62,176 bases of DNA, taken from the NCBI GenBank assembly GCA_964563505.1, contig CAZLXW010000016.1, forward strand, positions 1 to 62,176. The letters are read 5' to 3'. Below, piece after piece: positions 35,869 to 45,120 of this stretch (position 1 is its first letter; each line of letters begins with the position of its first letter). Below the pieces are notes generated by a model, which worked only from the letters and a program-made list of their open reading frames with translations, was not told the origin of the DNA and made no database searches. The position numbers and the translations under genes were made by a program. The stretch is from UBA1351 sp964563505. Lineage in GTDB: Bacteria > Bacillota > Clostridia > Lachnospirales > Vallitaleaceae.

Positions 35869-37110
35869 ATGGATGATATGTTATCTCAAGAGGAAATAAA
35901 TGCTTTATTGAATGGACTTGATTCTGATGATTCGGATTCGTCCGATACAGGCTCAGAAGAATTAGTTTCTGATGAAGAAAAAGATGCCATAGGTGAGGTT
36001 TCAAATATTAGCATGGGAACGGCGGCTACAACCTTATATTCATTAGTGAATCAAAAGGTTTTGATTACAACGCCCAAGGTAAAGACGCTACGGTGGGAAG
36101 ACTTTGTAGAGCAATATGAAACGCCTTGTGTTGCTGTTCAAATCGTATACAAAGAGGGTCTAGAAGGAACAAATTTACTCATCTTAAAAGAAAATGATGT
36201 AAAAATCATAGCAGATTTGATGATGGGTGGGGATGGTTCAGCACCAGACGAAGAGATTAATGATTTGCACCTAAGTGCAATTGGCGAAGCTATGAATCAA
36301 ATGATTGGTTCAGCAGCAACCTCCATGTCGTCTATGTTTAAGAAAAAAATTGACATTCAACCACCTTCTTCATCACATATCAATCTAAATGAGCCCTTTG
36401 ATCCAATCGAAGTCGCTGAATTTTTAACAGAGTCTTTTATTCAGGTTTCTTTTCGGCTTCAAATAGGAGATTTAGTTGATAGTGAAATTATGCAATTGTA
36501 TCCTATTGACTTTGCACAAGATATTTATAAAGAATTTATGAATACAAGCGAAGAAGTCATTGACAAGAAAGTAGAAGCAGGGCAAGCACCAGAGCAACAA
36601 CAATCACAGCAACAGCAGCAACAACAATCACAGCAACAGCAGCAACAACAGCAACAACAGCAACAGCAACAACAGCCTCCACAGCAACAGTCTGATATGA
36701 ATATGTATACTCAGAATCAAGGCATGCCAATGCAAGGACAAGGAATGCCAATGTATAATCAACAAGGGACTCCTATGCAAAATCAAGCAATGCCAAACAG
36801 GAACATTGAAGTTCAACAAGCTCAATTTCAACAATTTGATGTGGGTAGTGTCATGCAACAAAAAGAAAATATTGATTTGATTATGGATGTTCAGCTCGAA
36901 GTCACAGTAGAACTAGGGCGTACACATCGATCAATCAAAGATATTCTTGAGTTTGCGCCAGGAACAATCATTGAATTGAATAAATTATCTGGAGAACCAG
37001 TGGATGTATTGGTTAATGGTAAAATTGTTGCAAAAGGTGAAGTAGTGGTTATTGATGAAAATTTTAGTATTCGGGTGACCGAAATTATGAAGGGTAAAAC
37101 TATACTGTGA
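35869..37110 (+). CDS. fliY: FliY: motor switch phosphatase with polyglutamine linker
   Basis: FliY fuses a CheC-type CheY-P phosphatase to a FliN/SpoA domain in the C ring. The 413-residue protein has a FliM-like N-terminal peptide LSQEEINALLNGL, then the phosphatase domain with both active-site patterns (IGEVSNISMGTAATTL and IGEAMNQMIGSAATSM). A Gln-rich segment (about 240-280) and a Met/Gln-rich stretch (about 282-310, GMPMQGQGMPM) follow, then the SpoA domain (about 325-413). Bases 36595-36642 are two exact copies of a 24-bp unit coding QQQSQQQQ. Confidence 0.95.
   Translation: MDDMLSQEEINALLNGLDSDDSDSSDTGSEELVSDEEKDAIGEVSNISMGTAATTLYSLVNQKVLITTPKVKTLRWEDFVEQYETPCVAVQIVYKEGLEGTNLLILKENDVKIIADLMMGGDGSAPDEEINDLHLSAIGEAMNQMIGSAATSMSSMFKKKIDIQPPSSSHINLNEPFDPIEVAEFLTESFIQVSFRLQIGDLVDSEIMQLYPIDFAQDIYKEFMNTSEEVIDKKVEAGQAPEQQQSQQQQQQQSQQQQQQQQQQQQQQQPPQQQSDMNMYTQNQGMPMQGQGMPMYNQQGTPMQNQAMPNRNIEVQQAQFQQFDVGSVMQQKENIDLIMDVQLEVTVELGRTHRSIKDILEFAPGTIIELNKLSGEPVDVLVNGKIVAKGEVVVIDENFSIRVTEIMKGKTIL
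36595..36690 (+). repeat. CAA/CAG repeat in fliY with a perfect 24-bp tandem duplication
   Basis: The run encodes mostly glutamine. Bases 36595-36618 and 36619-36642 are identical, and the following bases to 36690 are degenerate CAA/CAG units ending in CCTCCA. Length change by slippage in steps of 3 or 24 bp would stay in frame. Confidence 0.92.
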
Positions 37111-37199
37111 TAATAACACATGGATGCGAAGAAAATGTCGTGAATTCTTCACAAAAATACGGCATAAGACAAAAAGTGTATGATTAATCATAGGATATA

Positions 37200-37208
37200 T
37201 GCTATAAT
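37200..37208 (+). promoter_or_regulatory. Possible extended -10 promoter ahead of cheY
   Basis: TGCTATAAT (37200-37208) is a full extended -10 element in the 133-bp gap before cheY. No good -35 is seen, but the 10-bp palindrome TGATTAATCA (37181-37190) occupies its expected region and could bind a regulator. Confidence 0.45.
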
Positions 37209-37243
37209 AAAAAACAAATACAACATTGATAAGGAGCGATAAA

Positions 37244-37609
37244 ATGGCGGGTAAAAATATACTAATTGTTGATGACGCAGCCTTTATGCGAATGATGATC
37301 AAGGATATATTAGGAAAAAATGGATATAATGTTATTGGAGAGGCTGAGAATGGTGTTAAAGCTGTTGAAAAATTTTCTGAATTAGCACCGGATTTAGTTA
37401 TCATGGATATTACAATGCCGGAGATGGATGGTATTGAAGCGGTTAAAGCGATTCGTGGCATTAAAAGTAATGCAGATATCATTATGTGTTCTGCAATGGG
37501 ACAACAAGCGATGGTTATCGAATCTATTCAAGCAGGGGCAAAAGATTTCATTGTCAAACCTTTCCAGGCAGAACGTGTTATAGAAGCTGTATCAAAAGTA
37601 ATCGGATAG
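37244..37609 (+). CDS. cheY: Chemotaxis response regulator CheY
   Basis: CheY carries the phosphorylation signal from CheA to the motor switch. The 121-residue single receiver domain has the acidic pair in ILIVDDAAFM, the phosphoacceptor Asp55 (LVIMDITMPEMDG) and the conserved lysine in KDFIVKPF. AAGGAG precedes ATG 37244. It lies directly after fliY, its phosphatase. Confidence 0.96.
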   Translation: MAGKNILIVDDAAFMRMMIKDILGKNGYNVIGEAENGVKAVEKFSELAPDLVIMDITMPEMDGIEAVKAIRGIKSNADIIMCSAMGQQAMVIESIQAGAKDFIVKPFQAERVIEAVSKVIG

Positions 37610-37615
37610 TGTTTT

Positions 37616-38029
37616 ATGACGAATATAGGTTTACTTGTATTGGGAGAACGTGATTCGTTAGAAATGCTATTTTTATTGATTTTATTTCTAGTTATTATAA
37701 TAGCTGCTTACTATGTCACGTATGTCATTGCGCGTGTTCAAAAAGGTACTAAGACAAATAAGAACCTTGAGATTATTGAAGTTATATCTTTGGGGCAGTC
37801 GAAATATCTTGAGTTGATTCGAATTGGAACTCAATATGTTGTTGTGAGTGTGACAAAACAACATATTGAGACTATTTTGTCATTAACCGAGGATGAACTG
37901 TTGATTTTAGATGATCATCAAAAGCAGAAAATACTCCCTTTCCAACAAATTCTTGAAAAATATAGGTCAGGTAAAGAAAAGGATGAAAAGGATTGTGGAG
38001 ACGAGAAAAATGAAACAAATAATAAGTAA
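37616..38029 (+). CDS. fliO: Flagellar biosynthesis protein FliO (FliZ)
   Basis: FliO is a small membrane protein that assists assembly of the FliP export-gate core. The 137-residue product has one membrane segment (FLLILFLVIIIAAYYVTYVIA) followed by the family domain (NLEIIEVISLGQSKYLELIRIG, QYVVVSVTKQHIETI) and a charged tail. Position between cheY and fliP matches Bacillus fliZ. It overlaps fliP by 20 bases. Confidence 0.9.
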   Translation: MTNIGLLVLGERDSLEMLFLLILFLVIIIAAYYVTYVIARVQKGTKTNKNLEIIEVISLGQSKYLELIRIGTQYVVVSVTKQHIETILSLTEDELLILDDHQKQKILPFQQILEKYRSGKEKDEKDCGDEKNETNNK

Positions 38030-38798
38030 ATATAAACTAGTATTATTATTTATAGTATTTGCGCTTGTATGGTACAATTTTGCCATGACTCCAATCATGG
38101 CAGTAGATACCCAACAAACACCTATTCCTTTTTCTGTGGATTTGAATTTATCTGCAACAGAAGAGGCGAGTGATGTTGTAAGCAGTCTGCAGATACTTTT
38201 TATTTTGACTATTATTGCGTTGGCGCCATCAATATTAATTATGATGACGTCTTTTACACGTATTATCGTCGTTTTACATTTTATACGAAGCGCATTAGGT
38301 ACTCAACAAACACCTCCAAACCAAATACTCATTGGTTTAGCACTATTTATTACTTTTTTTATTATGTCGCCGGTTATTACAGATATTAATGAAAATGCGC
38401 TACAGCCTTATTCGGCAGGTGAAATTAACCAAGCAGAAGCTATTGAACGTGGCATGGATCCCCTTCGAGAATTCATGATGGGCCAAGTGAATGATAAAGA
38501 CTTGAACTTATTTCTAAATATTGCAGAAGTTGAATCGATTGAATCATATGATGAAATACCGACTGAAGTTTTAATTCCTGCTTTTATAATCAGTGAATTA
38601 CGGATAGCATTTATTATCGGATTCATGATTTATATACCTTTTATTATTGTAGATATGGTCGTAGCATCAACATTGATGTCGATGGGGATGATGATGTTAC
38701 CACCAGTTATGATATCTCTTCCCTTTAAGTTATTACTGTTTGTTGCGGCAGATGGGTGGACACTTATCATTAAGGAACTTGTCGACTCGTTTTATTGA
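38010..38798 (+). CDS. fliP: Flagellar type III export gate protein FliP
   Basis: FliP pentamers form the export pore with FliQ and FliR. The 262-residue protein has a cleavable signal-like N terminus ending AMTPIMAVD, four membrane segments and the motifs MTSFTRIIVVLHFIRSALG and GFMIYIPFIIVDMVVASTL, MGMMMLPPVMISLPFKLLLF. ATG 38010 is the start: it follows GTGGAG and lies in front of the signal peptide. Confidence 0.96.
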   Translation: MKQIISKYKLVLLFIVFALVWYNFAMTPIMAVDTQQTPIPFSVDLNLSATEEASDVVSSLQILFILTIIALAPSILIMMTSFTRIIVVLHFIRSALGTQQTPPNQILIGLALFITFFIMSPVITDINENALQPYSAGEINQAEAIERGMDPLREFMMGQVNDKDLNLFLNIAEVESIESYDEIPTEVLIPAFIISELRIAFIIGFMIYIPFIIVDMVVASTLMSMGMMMLPPVMISLPFKLLLFVAADGWTLIIKELVDSFY

Positions 38799-38812
38799 GA
38801 AAGGGGCTTATG

Positions 38813-39082
38813 ATGACAGGAGAAATGATTACAGATTTTGCCAGAGAAGCTGTTTTTACAACAATTATAGCGGCATTGCCTTTATTGTTAATAGCATTAA
38901 TTGTCGGATTGTTGGTCAGTGTATTTCAAACGATTACATCAATTCAAGAGCAGACATTAGCTTTTGTTCCGAAGATATTAGCCGTTTTTTTAGGTGTTAT
39001 TATTTTTGGACCATTTATAGGCAGACAGATATTGGAATTTTTTACCAACACAATGATGAGTATTAATCAATTTATTCGATAA
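38813..39082 (+). CDS. fliQ: Flagellar export protein FliQ
   Basis: FliQ is a two-helix export-gate subunit. The 89-residue protein has FAREAVFTTIIAALPLLLIAL, GLLVSVFQTITSIQEQTLAFVPK and a second membrane segment. ATG 38813 gives the family length of 89 and follows GGGG at a usable distance; ATG 38810 is an adjacent alternative. Confidence 0.95.
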   Translation: MTGEMITDFAREAVFTTIIAALPLLLIALIVGLLVSVFQTITSIQEQTLAFVPKILAVFLGVIIFGPFIGRQILEFFTNTMMSINQFIR

Positions 39083-39094
39083 GTGGTGTAAATT

Positions 39095-39880
39095 ATGGAA
39101 CTTATTTTAGGTAATCCCTTTACATATTTAGATACCCTTTTACTTGTATTCGTTCGAACAATGAGTATGATGATTATAATGCCGTTTTTAAGTAATCGTG
39201 GGGTACCAAATATTGCTAAGATTGGTATAGGCTTCTTTTTTTCCTTAATTATAATCAATCTAATCACACCATTAACCGATACAAGGAGTATATTACTTAT
39301 TGATTATGCAATCTTAGTTATAAAAGAATTTATTACCGGATGGATGTTGGGATTTGGGGCATATATTGTTTTTGCAATTTTAACCCTAGCGGGACAATTT
39401 ATTGATTATCAAATTGGATTTTCAATGGTTAATGTATTTGACCCATTAAGTCAAACACAGATCACAATTACCGGTAACTTTTATTACTTTACTTTTTTAT
39501 TAATTTTCTTGGGAACACGTAGCTATGGATATATATTTCAAGCATTAAAAACAAGTTATCAATTTATTCCGATAGGGCAGCTATCGCCAAGCAACTATTT
39601 ATATGATTCTTTGATAGAATATTTTAATACTTTTTTTCTACTAGCATTACAAGTTGCGGCACCGATTTTTTTTGTTATGTTAGTCACAAACGTGGTATTA
39701 GGTATTTTGGCGAGGGCGGTTCCACAGTTAAATATGTTTGTTATTGGCTTTCCGATTAAAATCATCTTAGGCCTATTTATACTTTATTTTACAATGGCAC
39801 TTTTTGATAATGTTGCTGAAATAATCATTCGTGAATTAAAAATAATGATGGATATGTTGATTCGAGGGATGGCGCCATGA
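39095..39880 (+). CDS. fliR: Flagellar export protein FliR
   Basis: FliR completes the helical export gate. The 261-residue protein has five or six membrane segments and the family motifs LLVFVRTMSMMIIMPFL, QFIDYQIGFSMVNVFDP and LARAVPQLNMFVIGFPIK. Its stop overlaps the flhB start codon (ATGA). Confidence 0.95.
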   Translation: MELILGNPFTYLDTLLLVFVRTMSMMIIMPFLSNRGVPNIAKIGIGFFFSLIIINLITPLTDTRSILLIDYAILVIKEFITGWMLGFGAYIVFAILTLAGQFIDYQIGFSMVNVFDPLSQTQITITGNFYYFTFLLIFLGTRSYGYIFQALKTSYQFIPIGQLSPSNYLYDSLIEYFNTFFLLALQVAAPIFFVMLVTNVVLGILARAVPQLNMFVIGFPIKIILGLFILYFTMALFDNVAEIIIRELKIMMDMLIRGMAP

Positions 39881-41001
39881 TCGATATGAATCAAAAAATG
39901 CTGCTTACTTTGAATCTTCAGTTTTTTGCAGAAGATTCAGGGGCAGGAGAGAAAACTGAACAAGCAACGAGCCGAAAACGTGAAAAATCTAGAGAAGAAG
40001 GGCAAGTTGCAAAAAGTAATGAGATAACAACGGCGTTTCTTCTTATTTCTATATTTTATACACTGAAAATTTTTGGACCGTGGGCTGCCGAACAGTTAAT
40101 TATTGTTATGCGAGAAGCATTTACCCTTTTTAAATACGAGTCAATAGACATATTGTTAGCCCAGCAAATATATCTATACTTTGTGGAAAAAATGTTATTT
40201 GTGATTCTTCCAATATTAGGGATTTCCTTTATTGTTGCCTTTGTTGCAAATATCGCACAAGTTGGATGGAAACCATCATTAAAGCCTTTAAAACCAAAAC
40301 TTAATCGCTTAAGTCCAATTCAAGGTGTTAAGCGAATGTTTTCTATGCGAACATTGGTTGAACTGTTGAAATCTATTCTAAAAATAGCTATTATTTTGCT
40401 TATTGTTTATCTGACATTAGTCGACTTTGAAAATATGATTTATAACTTCTATCGACTTCCTGTATTTGATGGATATGTTATGATTATTGATACGGTATTA
40501 GATATGGCAATTAAAGTAGGTATGTATTTTATCATTGTTGCAGCCATTGACTTTGCTTATCAAAAGTATAAACATGAAAAAGATTTGAAAATGACAAAAC
40601 AAGAAGTAAAAGATGAACGTAAAATGATTGACGGAAACCCGGAAATTAAAGGAAAAATACGACAAAAAATGCGAGAAGCGGCTATGCGTCGAATGATGCA
40701 AGATATCCCTAAAGCGGATGTCGTTATTACAAATCCTACGCATTTTGCAATAGCAATTGCCTATGATGAGAACCAATTTGGTGCACCTAGAGTATTGGCA
40801 AAAGGGGCTGATCTTGTTGCGGCTAGGATACGTGAACAAGCAAAAGAATATGAAGTTGAAATTGTTGAAAATAAATTATTAGCTAGAACCTTATATTATA
40901 CAGTTGAAATTGGTCAAGAAATACCGCCTGAATTGTATCAGGCAGTAGCAGAAGTACTAGCTTTTGTATATTCTTTAAAAAATAGGAGTGCTCTTACATG
41001 A
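39877..41001 (+). CDS. flhB: Flagellar export switch protein FlhB
   Basis: FlhB gates the export apparatus and switches substrate class after autocleavage. The 374-residue protein has a basic N-terminal region (AGEKTEQATSRKREKSREEGQ), four membrane segments and the autocleavage site NPTH at 286-289. The following segment (FAIAIAYDENQFGAPRVLAKG) is typical. It overlaps fliR by four bases. Confidence 0.96.
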   Translation: MIDMNQKMLLTLNLQFFAEDSGAGEKTEQATSRKREKSREEGQVAKSNEITTAFLLISIFYTLKIFGPWAAEQLIIVMREAFTLFKYESIDILLAQQIYLYFVEKMLFVILPILGISFIVAFVANIAQVGWKPSLKPLKPKLNRLSPIQGVKRMFSMRTLVELLKSILKIAIILLIVYLTLVDFENMIYNFYRLPVFDGYVMIIDTVLDMAIKVGMYFIIVAAIDFAYQKYKHEKDLKMTKQEVKDERKMIDGNPEIKGKIRQKMREAAMRRMMQDIPKADVVITNPTHFAIAIAYDENQFGAPRVLAKGADLVAARIREQAKEYEVEIVENKLLARTLYYTVEIGQEIPPELYQAVAEVLAFVYSLKNRSALT

Positions 41002-43034
41002 AACCAGGAGATATCATACTCGGATTATTTATATTAGTAGCTATTGTTATAATGATTATTCCTATTGAAGGAGCAGTCATTAGTATTTTGATATCATTAA
41101 ATTTATTATTGGCATTAATCATTTTATTTAATGCTATGTTTGCGAGAGAAGCTTTATCAATGTCAGCATTTCCTACAATCTTATTATTTATGACCGTTTA
41201 TCGACTTGCACTTAATGTATCATCAACGCGAGCGATATTAACAGGTGGAGAAGCCAAAGCAGGTAATGTTATCCGAACGTTTGGTTCATTTGTTGGAGGT
41301 TCTAGTTTAGTTGTTGGCGTTGTTGTATTTATGATTTTAGTTATTATTAACTTTATGGTCATCACAAAAGGGTCTGAACGTGTTGCAGAAGTTGCGGCCC
41401 GATTTACATTAGATGCAATGCCAGGAAAGCAAATGGCCATTGATGCAGATTTAAATTCAGGATTAATTGATGAACTGCAAGCAAGAGAACGACGACAAAA
41501 AATACAAGACGAAGCGAGTTTTTTCGGATCTATGGATGGTGCGAGTAAGTTCGTAAAAGGTGATGCCATTGCCGGATTGATTATTACCTTTATTAACATT
41601 GTTTTTGGTGTCATTTTAGGCGTTGTCATTCAAGGCCAAACATTAGCAGATGCATTTGAAGAATATACCATTTTGACCATTGGTGACGGTTTAGTAAGTC
41701 AAATACCTGCACTGTTAATTTCACTAGCGACAGGAATGCTGGTGACAAAAGTATCTAAGGAAGTTGATATTAGTGATACACTTATTCAACAGCTTTTTCA
41801 AATGCCAAAAGTTATGTTGCTAGCAGGAGGTGCATTAACATTTTTAGGTATTGTCACACCACTTAGCTTTCCAATTGTTGGGGGAACAGGAATTTTAACT
41901 TTGATAGCTGCTTATAGGATGCATAAAAGTCTTGAACTTAAAGAAATTGTTGATGAGATTTCGACAGAAGATGTTGAAGCAGAAGAAATCAGGAAACCTG
42001 AAAATGTTGTTAACCTATTACAAGTAGACCCTATCGAGCTGGAATTCGGATACGGGATTATTCCACTTGCCGATGCATCACAAGGAGGAGACTTGCTTGA
42101 TCGTGTTGTTATGATACGACGTCAAATTGCACTTGAACTTGGAACAATTGTACCAATTATTCGATTGAGGGATAATATTCAATTGAATCCAAACCAATAT
42201 ATCATTAAGATTAAGGGAAATCAGATTGCACAAGGGGAAATACTTTTTGATCATTATATGGCAATGAATCCGGGATATATTGAAGATGAAATTGATGGAA
42301 TTGAAACTATAGAACCAGCATTTAAACTTCCGGCCTTATGGATAACTGAGAGTCAAAGAGAACGTGCGGAGGCAATGGGATATACTGTTGTAGATCCACC
42401 TTCTATTATTGCAACTCATCTGACGGAAGTTATTAAAGAACACTTGGGTGAGCTATTAACACGACAAGATGTGAAGACTTTAATCAATAATGTTCAAGAA
42501 AATCATCCAACCCTAGTGGAAGAATTAGTACCTAAAATCATGACAGTAGGAGACATTCAAAAAGTGCTTATGAATTTATTAAACGAAGGTGTCTCGATTC
42601 GTGACTTAGTATCTGTTTTTGAAACCCTGGCAGATTATGGACTAACGAACAAAGATCCGGATATTTTGACAGAGTATGTACGCCAATCATTAAAACGCAC
42701 GATTAGCAAAAAGTTTTTTGATGAAGAGACAAATCAGGTATTGACATTAGATCCTTCAATTGAGCAAATGATTATGGATTCAGTGAAACGAACTGAGCAA
42801 GGTATGTTTCTGAATTTAGAACCGGAAAAGGTTGAAAAAATACTTAGTGCTACACAAGCGGCCGCACAAAAGCAAGAGGCTATGGGAAGAACTCCAATCA
42901 TATTGACATCGCCAATTGCAAGAGTTTATTACAAGCGATTGATAGAAGAAAGATACCCGGATATTGTGGTTATATCTTATGGAGAAATTGACAATCAAGC
43001 AGAATTACAGTCAGTTGGGATGGTGAGTGTTTAG
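40998..43034 (+). CDS. flhA: Flagellar export gate protein FlhA
   Basis: FlhA forms the nonameric export ring that uses ion flux and docks chaperone-substrate complexes. The 678-residue protein has eight N-terminal membrane segments, the conserved FHIPEP-region features (ARFTLDAMPGKQMAIDADLNSG) and a large cytoplasmic domain with IRDLVSVFETLADYG. It overlaps flhB by 4 bases and flhF by 1. Confidence 0.97.
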   Translation: MKPGDIILGLFILVAIVIMIIPIEGAVISILISLNLLLALIILFNAMFAREALSMSAFPTILLFMTVYRLALNVSSTRAILTGGEAKAGNVIRTFGSFVGGSSLVVGVVVFMILVIINFMVITKGSERVAEVAARFTLDAMPGKQMAIDADLNSGLIDELQARERRQKIQDEASFFGSMDGASKFVKGDAIAGLIITFINIVFGVILGVVIQGQTLADAFEEYTILTIGDGLVSQIPALLISLATGMLVTKVSKEVDISDTLIQQLFQMPKVMLLAGGALTFLGIVTPLSFPIVGGTGILTLIAAYRMHKSLELKEIVDEISTEDVEAEEIRKPENVVNLLQVDPIELEFGYGIIPLADASQGGDLLDRVVMIRRQIALELGTIVPIIRLRDNIQLNPNQYIIKIKGNQIAQGEILFDHYMAMNPGYIEDEIDGIETIEPAFKLPALWITESQRERAEAMGYTVVDPPSIIATHLTEVIKEHLGELLTRQDVKTLINNVQENHPTLVEELVPKIMTVGDIQKVLMNLLNEGVSIRDLVSVFETLADYGLTNKDPDILTEYVRQSLKRTISKKFFDEETNQVLTLDPSIEQMIMDSVKRTEQGMFLNLEPEKVEKILSATQAAAQKQEAMGRTPIILTSPIARVYYKRLIEERYPDIVVISYGEIDNQAELQSVGMVSV

Positions 43035-44251
43035 TGAATATACATAAATATAAAGGACAAACTGAAAAAGAAGCGATGGCAGCGATTAAGGCAGAACTCG
43101 GTCCGGAGGCATTAATTGTTAGTGTTAAGCATGTACGGCCAAAAGGTTTCTTTAAGCTGTTTAGAAAATCTTTTGTTGAAGTTACGGCAGCAGTTGATGA
43201 TCGTGCCATATCAGACGACCGAATAGAACGTACATTACCAAAGATAAGTCTAAATGCTGCGTCAATTCAAAAAAATAATAAAACAATGCAAGATCAAAAA
43301 GTTGATTATGAAGATTCAGAGTTAGATGAATTTAAACGCTTTATAGAAAAGTTTTCAGAAAAGCAAGAAAAAGTTATTGAGAAACCGGCAGAAAAATCCA
43401 TTGAAGTTATACCGGAAACACAAGAAAAGATAAAAATAGAAGACCCTACAGATATTCCTATGCTCCGAGTGATTTACGAACAACTATTGGAAAATGAGAT
43501 TGACGAAAAATATGCAAATGAATTGATGACGGGTTTAGTCGAATATGTATATGGCAATGAAACCAATATTGATGATATTGTTTCAATTATTTATAAAAGA
43601 ATTGTCAAGAATATGTCTGATTATGATACAATAGAAATTAATAAAATGAATAAAAATATTTTTTTTATTGGCCCGACAGGTGTGGGTAAGACGACGACGA
43701 TTGCAAAAATTGCATCGTTGTTTTCGTTAAACTATGGAAAAGACGTTGCGTTAATAACATCGGATACATATAGAATTGCAGCAGTTGAACAACTTCGAAC
43801 ATATGCAAATATATTAGGAATTCCAATCAAAGTGGTTTATTCAACGGAAGAAATGATGGAAGCAATTGATTTCTTTTCAGACAAAGAACTTGTTTTAATT
43901 GATACTGCCGGTCGCTCCTATAAAAATCAAGAGCATCAACAGGAACTTAAGGAGCTTTTAGAAACTGTTTCAGATAAAGAAGTTTTCTTAGCCTTAAGTG
44001 TTGCGACAAAATATAAGGATATGCTTAAAATGGTTAATATATATAAAGCGATGACCGAATTTAGAGTAATCTTCACAAAATTGGATGAAACGGTCAGCTA
44101 TGGTAATATTTTTAATATTCGTAAAGCAACAGGGGTTCGATTATCATATATCACCTTCGGACAGAATGTACCTGATGATATCAGTGAGATTAATCCTCAT
44201 GAGATTGCAAAAAGTCTTTTAGGAGGTGGAACATTTGGACCAGGCAACTAA
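43034..44251 (+). CDS. flhF: Flagellar SRP-type GTPase FlhF
   Basis: FlhF is an SRP-related GTPase that sets flagellar position. The 405-residue protein has a basic N-terminal B domain, a helical N domain and the G domain with P-loop GPTGVGKTT (from residue 213), DTYRIAAVEQLRTYA, LIDTAGRS and TKLDET. The GTG start at 43034 overlaps the flhA stop. The next gene encodes its partner FlhG. Confidence 0.95.
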   Translation: MNIHKYKGQTEKEAMAAIKAELGPEALIVSVKHVRPKGFFKLFRKSFVEVTAAVDDRAISDDRIERTLPKISLNAASIQKNNKTMQDQKVDYEDSELDEFKRFIEKFSEKQEKVIEKPAEKSIEVIPETQEKIKIEDPTDIPMLRVIYEQLLENEIDEKYANELMTGLVEYVYGNETNIDDIVSIIYKRIVKNMSDYDTIEINKMNKNIFFIGPTGVGKTTTIAKIASLFSLNYGKDVALITSDTYRIAAVEQLRTYANILGIPIKVVYSTEEMMEAIDFFSDKELVLIDTAGRSYKNQEHQQELKELLETVSDKEVFLALSVATKYKDMLKMVNIYKAMTEFRVIFTKLDETVSYGNIFNIRKATGVRLSYITFGQNVPDDISEINPHEIAKSLLGGGTFGPGN

Positions 44252-45116
44252 CCTCCGTAATATTATAAAAAACAGTCAAGTAGCCAATCGGCGCCGAGCA
44301 AAAGTGATTACTGTTACCTCAGGAAAAGGTGGCGTCGGTAAATCAAATATATCCGTTAATCTTGCAATCCAGTTAAGGAAAATGGGAAAAAGTGTTATTG
44401 TCTTTGATGCGGACTTCGGATTAGCCAATGTTGAAGTTATTTTTGGAGTTATCCCTAAGTATAATTTATTTGATATTATATATAATAATAAAACCATTAC
44501 TGAAGTATTAACGAACGGCCCATTAGGTATTGAGTTTTTGTCGGGAGGTTCTGGGGTCAAAGAATTACTCAGACTTGATAAAACTCAGATTGAATTATTG
44601 GTGAACAAATTGGCTGAGTTGGATCGATATGCAGATGTGATTATTATTGATACCGGAGCTGGAATTAGTGATGCAGTATTAAGCTTTTTATCAGCGTCAC
44701 ATGAAGTCATTCTTGTTACAACCCCTGAACCTACATCGGTAACAGACGCTTATGCTGTTCTAAAAGCAATTAGAAATAATAAAATTGATGAAATAGAAGG
44801 ACATATTCATGTGCTGGTAAATCGTGTTCGAAGTGATAAAGAAGGACGAGAAATTTTTGAAAAGCTTAATAAAGTGAGTCAAAAATTTTTGAATATTGAA
44901 CTAAGAACCATTGGTTATTTACCGGAAGATCGATTTTTACCACGAGCTGTCATCGAACAAAAACCGATTTCGATTTTATATCCAAAAGCAAACATTGTTA
45001 AAAGCTTTGAAGAGTTATCAACAAAAATTATGGAAGATTATGATGAAGAAGAAAAGACAACACGTGGACTGAGAAATATTTTTACGAATTTTTTGAGACA
45101 TAAAGATTGGAGGTAA
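44235..45116 (+). CDS. flhG: Flagellar number regulator FlhG (MinD/ParA family)
   Basis: FlhG stimulates FlhF GTPase and helps assemble the C ring. The 293-residue ATPase has the activating N-terminal helix (MDQATNLRNIIKN), the deviant Walker A TSGKGGVGKSN, VFDADFGLANVEV and DTGAGISD. The start is probably TTG 44235 after AGGAGGTGG; it overlaps flhF. Confidence 0.93.
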   Translation: MDQATNLRNIIKNSQVANRRRAKVITVTSGKGGVGKSNISVNLAIQLRKMGKSVIVFDADFGLANVEVIFGVIPKYNLFDIIYNNKTITEVLTNGPLGIEFLSGGSGVKELLRLDKTQIELLVNKLAELDRYADVIIIDTGAGISDAVLSFLSASHEVILVTTPEPTSVTDAYAVLKAIRNNKIDEIEGHIHVLVNRVRSDKEGREIFEKLNKVSQKFLNIELRTIGYLPEDRFLPRAVIEQKPISILYPKANIVKSFEELSTKIMEDYDEEEKTTRGLRNIFTNFLRHKDWR

Positions 45117-45120
45117 TTTT

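Noticed and set aside
36595..36690. CRISPR-like direct repeats
   Set aside because: The repeats are contiguous CAA/CAG codons in frame within fliY with no spacers.
36985..37482. 165-residue open frame on the - strand across fliY-cheY
   Set aside because: It overlaps two conserved genes and their intergenic region and has no family features.
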